From Pseudomonadota bacterium (GTDB lineage: Bacteria > Pseudomonadota > Alphaproteobacteria > Rhizobiales > Xanthobacteraceae), in the NCBI GenBank assembly GCA_023390695.1, contig JAEWCJ010000436.1, forward strand, positions 1 to 8,788: 8,788 nucleotides of DNA, written 5' to 3'. The notes beneath the pieces are model-generated. The model did not search any database, was not told the DNA's origin, and worked only from the letters and a program-made list of their open reading frames with translations. The position numbers were made by a program, and so were the translations under genes. Below, one piece after another: positions 6,159 through 8,788 of the stretch. How positions within the stretch are numbered: position 1 is the first letter of the stretch; each line of letters opens with the position of its first letter.

Positions 6159-7127
6159 ATGAAACGACTTGAACGTGGACTTGCAGGTGTAATCGTTGGC
6201 TTTGCCTTGCTGTTTAGCGGCTCCGCCTATGCGCAAGACTGGCCGAAGCGATCGCCGACCATGATCGTTCCGTTCGTGGCCGGGGGCGGCGCAGACGTGG
6301 TGGCCCGCATGCTCACTGCCGAAATGGCCAAACATCTTGGCACGCAGGTGGTCATCGAGAATCGGCCGGGGGCTTCCGCAGCGATTGGTGTTCGCCAGAC
6401 GGCAATGGCCGAGGCAGATGGATATACAGTCGGCCTTCTGACCGATGTGATGACCGTGACCGCGGCGAGCGGGACCTCTCCTGTCGATATGAAGCAGGAT
6501 CTTGCCTATGTCGGCCAGATCGTTCGGGTCCCCTTGATCCTGGTGGGCAGCGGCAAGGCGCCGTTCAAGACCTTTTCGGAATTCGTAGCTTACGCCAAGG
6601 CCAATCCCGGGAAAGTAACCGCAGCCTCCATCGGCCCGACGAGCACCCATCATCTTGGTCTGGAGTGGCTCAAATCGCTGCTGGGCATCGATATGCTGGT
6701 CGTTCCCTATCGCGGAGTGGCCCCCGGATTAACGGCGCTCGTCGCCGGCGAGATCCAACTGATGTTCATGGGTTCAGGCGTTGCCGACGCATACGTCGAT
6801 GCGGGCCAGCTCCACTACCTTGGTGTCGGCAGCAAGAACCGGATGCCAAAAATCCCGAACGTTCCCTCGATCAGTGAGTTCAATCTTCCCGATTTCGAGC
6901 TTGTTTCCTGGTATGGGGTCGCGGCTCCCGCGAAGACACCGCAACCGATCCTAGATCGTTGGTCGAGCGCGATCGAGAAGTCGCTCGCCGACCCTACGCT
7001 CCGACAGAAAGTGGCATCGACAGGAGCGGAGCCGCTGTTCATTTCGGGCTCGGAATTTTCACGCAAAGTGCAGGACGAAATCGCCAAATACGGGGCGATA
7101 GGCAAACGCGTCGGCATGTGGAAATGA
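6159..7127 (+). CDS. Bug/TctC-family periplasmic solute receptor (tripartite tricarboxylate transporter type), copy 1
   Basis: 322 residues, the normal length for this extracytoplasmic binding family. A signal peptide (MKRLERGL, hydrophobic core 9-20, AYA before a likely cut at residues 25/26) precedes IVPFVAGGGADVVARML (36-52), VVIENRPGASAAIG (64-77), ADGYTVGLL (86-94), YAKANPGKVTAASIG, VVPYRGVAP and SWYGVAAPAK, all family landmarks. The receptor captures a small carboxylate in the periplasm, either for a TctAB-type permease, not found here, or for sensing. I start at the ATG with GAGG 5 nt upstream and a signal peptide directly after; the frame's earlier ATG at 6117 would bury that signal. 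No promoter is visible immediately before it, so transcription probably starts at 5591-5619 and reads through the decayed receptor. It is clearly paralogous to the receptor at 7786. Confidence 0.94.
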   Translation: MKRLERGLAGVIVGFALLFSGSAYAQDWPKRSPTMIVPFVAGGGADVVARMLTAEMAKHLGTQVVIENRPGASAAIGVRQTAMAEADGYTVGLLTDVMTVTAASGTSPVDMKQDLAYVGQIVRVPLILVGSGKAPFKTFSEFVAYAKANPGKVTAASIGPTSTHHLGLEWLKSLLGIDMLVVPYRGVAPGLTALVAGEIQLMFMGSGVADAYVDAGQLHYLGVGSKNRMPKIPNVPSISEFNLPDFELVSWYGVAAPAKTPQPILDRWSSAIEKSLADPTLRQKVASTGAEPLFISGSEFSRKVQDEIAKYGAIGKRVGMWK

Positions 7128-7171
7128 CAGTGAGTGAAATTTCGGCGCCATGAGCCGGCGCTCCGAAGACG

Positions 7172-7211
7172 GACAGCCGCTGCTGCAGGACTTCTTGCAG
7201 CAGCGGCTGTC
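7172..7211 (+). terminator. Perfect 16-bp hairpin after receptor copy 1
   Basis: GACAGCCGCTGCTGCA (7172-7187), an 8-nt loop, then its exact complement TGCAGCAGCGGCTGTC (7196-7211). It starts 44 nt after the receptor stop codon and is the strongest hairpin in the window. AATTCAGG follows rather than a T-run, so it may terminate, protect the 3' end of the mRNA, or both. Confidence 0.65.
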
Positions 7212-7709
7212 AATTCAGGTGTCGCGAGCCACAGCGCAGCATAAAAGCAACCTCGCCGCATTGCTCGTCAACGTCACCGCCAAGCCCCGCTCGGCCATCC
7301 GACCGACTGACAACCAAGCCAGCCGAGATCCGGCCTCCTATTTAAGGCCCGATGCAACAGGCTAGCCGGGTATCGCATCCCGGCCGTCGACATCACGTCC
7401 TGTCCCGTCAATCGCGGGGCAACATATCCAGCTCCCGCTGCTCGTGATGGAGACCGAGCCTCACATCGAACCCTGTGTTCATCCCAGAACCGGGCTTCGC
7501 GTATAGTTGATCCAGTATTTTTTTGCCGGAGCCCCGCCAACCTGAAAGGCTCATGTTGGCGCTCTTTGAGGCAGGCACGAACCAAGTCCCGCAGCTTTAC
7601 GCCAATTCCCAATGTTTGTCCGCCCTAACGCCGGCGGACTCGCCTGCTTTTGCAGCACCGCCTCCTGCGCAGCCGACGGGAAGCCGTTGTCGCACAAGCA
7701 CCCATTACC
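7212..7709. other. Intergenic stretch of about 500 nt without a recognisable gene
   Basis: Between the hairpin after receptor copy 1 and the promoter of receptor copy 2 no frame on either strand has a convincing start, ribosome-binding site or protein similarity. A minus-strand frame (7612-7274, 112 codons) exists, but its translation resembles no family I know. The stretch holds a small hairpin, GCCGGG-TATCGCAT-CCCGGC (7365-7384), and a run of seven T (7520-7526) with no stem before it on the plus strand. It might be another decayed gene, but I could not match any part to the receptors. Confidence 0.4.
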
Positions 7710-7738
7710 TTGACATTCAATAACAGCCAGCTTTCAAT
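7710..7738 (+). promoter_or_regulatory. Sigma70-type promoter of receptor copy 2
   Basis: TTGACA (7710-7715), 17-bp spacer, TTCAAT (7733-7738), then operator C two bases later at 7740. It shares TTGACATTC, the spacer length and the AATGATCGATA junction with the promoter at 5591-5619. This is the only convincing promoter close to the receptor gene at 7786. Confidence 0.68.
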
Positions 7739-7739
7739 G

Positions 7740-7771
7740 ATCGATAGTTGCCCATATGTACGATTATCGCC
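7740..7771. promoter_or_regulatory. Operator C before receptor copy 2
   Basis: ATCGATAGTTG, ten bases, CGATTATCGCC. The outer ATCGAT and the inner CGATTATCG are spaced exactly as in operators A and B (15 bases between them). TATGTACGATWATCG is shared with operator B. The right arm is less symmetric than in A or B, so affinity may be lower. It lies directly downstream of the -10 box and ends 14 nt before the start codon. Confidence 0.7.
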
Positions 7772-7785
7772 CAAACGAGGTTTCT

Positions 7786-8751
7786 ATGCGAAAACTGCTG
7801 CTTGCTACCCTCGCCAGTCTGGCGGCCCTTGTCGGAACATTCTCAGACGCCAGCGCCCAGCAATGGCCGACGAAGCAGCCGTGGTGGGTGGTGCCCTATC
7901 CTGCCGGCGGCGGCGTCGATTTCGTCTCACGCGTGTTGGCGACCGAGATTTCCAAGAACTTCAAAGATCAGATCATCATCGACAACAAGCCGGGCGCCTC
8001 GACACAAATTGCGATGCGCCACATCGCGTCTTCTCCGGCCGACGGCTACACGGTCGGCGTCATGACCGCGGATCTGGCGGTCACGACCGCGCTCAGCCAG
8101 CCGCAGGTGGATATCGAAAAGGACTTCGAGTATCTGGTTAAGCTGCTCGACGTGCCGATGGTTCTCATCGCGAACGGCAAGATGCCGTTCAAGAATCTCA
8201 AGGATTTCGTCACCTACGCAAAGGCCAATCCGGGCAAGGTGACGGCGGGCTCGATCGGCGCGACAAGCATCCATCATATCGGCCTCGAATGGTTCAAGAA
8301 GCTCGCGGGAATTGACATGATGGTCGTTCCCTATCGCGGCACGGCTCCGACGCTGCAGGCCGTCGTCACCGGCGAAGTGCAGGTCATCTTCATGGGCGTC
8401 GGCGTCGGCGATGAATTCATCAAGAACGGCACGATCGTGGAATTGGCCGTCGGCGGCAAGAAGCGCACACCGCGCGCACCGCATGTCCCGACCTTCATGG
8501 AGGAAGGCTATCCGAGCTTCGACTTCTCGTCCTGGTATGGCGTTGTTGCGCCGGCCAACCTGAATAACGAGGCGAAGGCACGCTGGAAGAAGGAACTGCT
8601 GGACGCCCTCAACAACAAGGATACCCGCGCGCGCATCGAAAACACCGGTGCCGAAGTGAGCGGCCAGGAGGGCGACGCCTTCAAGCAGTTCGTCATCGGC
8701 GAAACCAACAAATATCGCGAAGTCGGCAAGCTCATCGGCGCCACAAAGTAA
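7786..8751 (+). CDS. Bug/TctC-family periplasmic solute receptor, copy 2
   Basis: 321 residues. The signal peptide is MRKLLLATLASLAALVGTFS followed by DASA, with a probable cut after residue 24. The mature protein shows VVPYPAGGGVDFVSRVLA (35-52), IIIDNKPGAS (63-72), ADGYTVGVM (85-93), YAKANPGKVTAGSIG, the GIDMMVVPYRGTAP core and DFSSWYGVVAPA, and it ends with the usual amphipathic C-terminal helix. Like copy 1 it should bind a carboxylate in the periplasm with high affinity; the ligand is unknown. GAGG lies 5 nt before the chosen ATG. An in-frame ATG ten codons earlier (7756) lies inside operator C and would place charged residues ahead of the signal peptide, so it was not used. It has its own promoter and operator, unlike copy 1. 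Only 37 nt follow the stop codon in the window and no permease gene is seen. Confidence 0.95.
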   Translation: MRKLLLATLASLAALVGTFSDASAQQWPTKQPWWVVPYPAGGGVDFVSRVLATEISKNFKDQIIIDNKPGASTQIAMRHIASSPADGYTVGVMTADLAVTTALSQPQVDIEKDFEYLVKLLDVPMVLIANGKMPFKNLKDFVTYAKANPGKVTAGSIGATSIHHIGLEWFKKLAGIDMMVVPYRGTAPTLQAVVTGEVQVIFMGVGVGDEFIKNGTIVELAVGGKKRTPRAPHVPTFMEEGYPSFDFSSWYGVVAPANLNNEAKARWKKELLDALNNKDTRARIENTGAEVSGQEGDAFKQFVIGETNKYREVGKLIGATK

Positions 8752-8788
8752 ACGGCTGCGCCGTGCCAACTCCAGCCTGCTGAAACAC

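Noticed and set aside
5890..6162. Plus-strand open frame of 90 codons as an independent small gene
   Set aside because: Part of it (from about 5974) looks like the C-terminal end of a Bug receptor, so it is better explained as the shifted tail of the decayed receptor gene.
7274..7612. Minus-strand open frame of 112 codons in the intergenic stretch
   Set aside because: No ribosome-binding site, no recognisable domain and a composition like that of random GC-rich sequence. Kept only as part of the intergenic description.
7756..7785. Earlier ATG for receptor copy 2
   Set aside because: It falls inside operator C and puts a charged decapeptide before the signal peptide. The ATG at 7786 has GAGG at proper spacing.
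7927..8769. Minus-strand open frame of 280 codons
   Set aside because: It is antisense to receptor copy 2, with an Arg/Asp/Ala-rich translation and no family features. The plus-strand receptor is unambiguous.

Overview
The window comes from a GC-rich proteobacterium. The mix of CoA-dependent catabolic enzymes, an IclR-family regulator and Bug/TctC-type periplasmic receptors suggests an alphaproteobacterium of the Bradyrhizobium/Xanthobacteraceae kind. That placement is inferred from protein style and gene mix only. It reads as a compact catabolic locus with its own regulator and uptake receptors.

Left half (minus strand): a divergently transcribed operon runs from about 4600 down to 503. The order is acyl-CoA dehydrogenase (4536-3382), short citrate-synthase-fold 'citryl-CoA lyase' (3369-2605), class III (CaiB/BaiF) CoA-transferase (2589-1411) and a crotonase related to hydroxycinnamoyl-CoA hydratase/lyase (1351-503). 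Gaps are 12, 15 and 59 nt. A strong hairpin (445-472) follows. Beyond it lies the N-terminal 115 codons of an aldehyde dehydrogenase, cut by the window edge. The chemistry is coherent: CoA activation, alpha-beta desaturation, hydration and/or C-C cleavage to acetyl-CoA plus an aldehyde or keto product, then aldehyde oxidation.

Middle: an IclR-family regulator (4651-5433, plus strand) is transcribed away from the operon. The 114-nt gap holds a TTGACA promoter facing the operon and a 32-bp inverted-repeat operator.

Right half (plus strand): two intact paralogous Bug/TctC solute receptors (6159-7127 and 7786-8751). Between iclR and the first receptor is what appears to be the decayed, internally deleted remains of a third receptor gene (about 5669-6055). 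It still has an intact promoter, operator and Shine-Dalgarno sequence. No TctA/TctB membrane subunits are in the window.

The strongest non-genic signal is one operator of fixed geometry, ATCGAT-N15-CGATWATCG, present three times: before the operon, before the decayed receptor and before the second intact receptor. In each case it overlaps or directly follows a TTGACA-N17 promoter. The natural reading is a small regulon in which the IclR protein controls catabolism and uptake together. The substrate is not identified. Changed active-site residues in both the hydratase/lyase and the citrate-synthase-fold protein suggest it is not the textbook substrate of either family. No rRNA, tRNA, CRISPR array or insertion sequence was seen.
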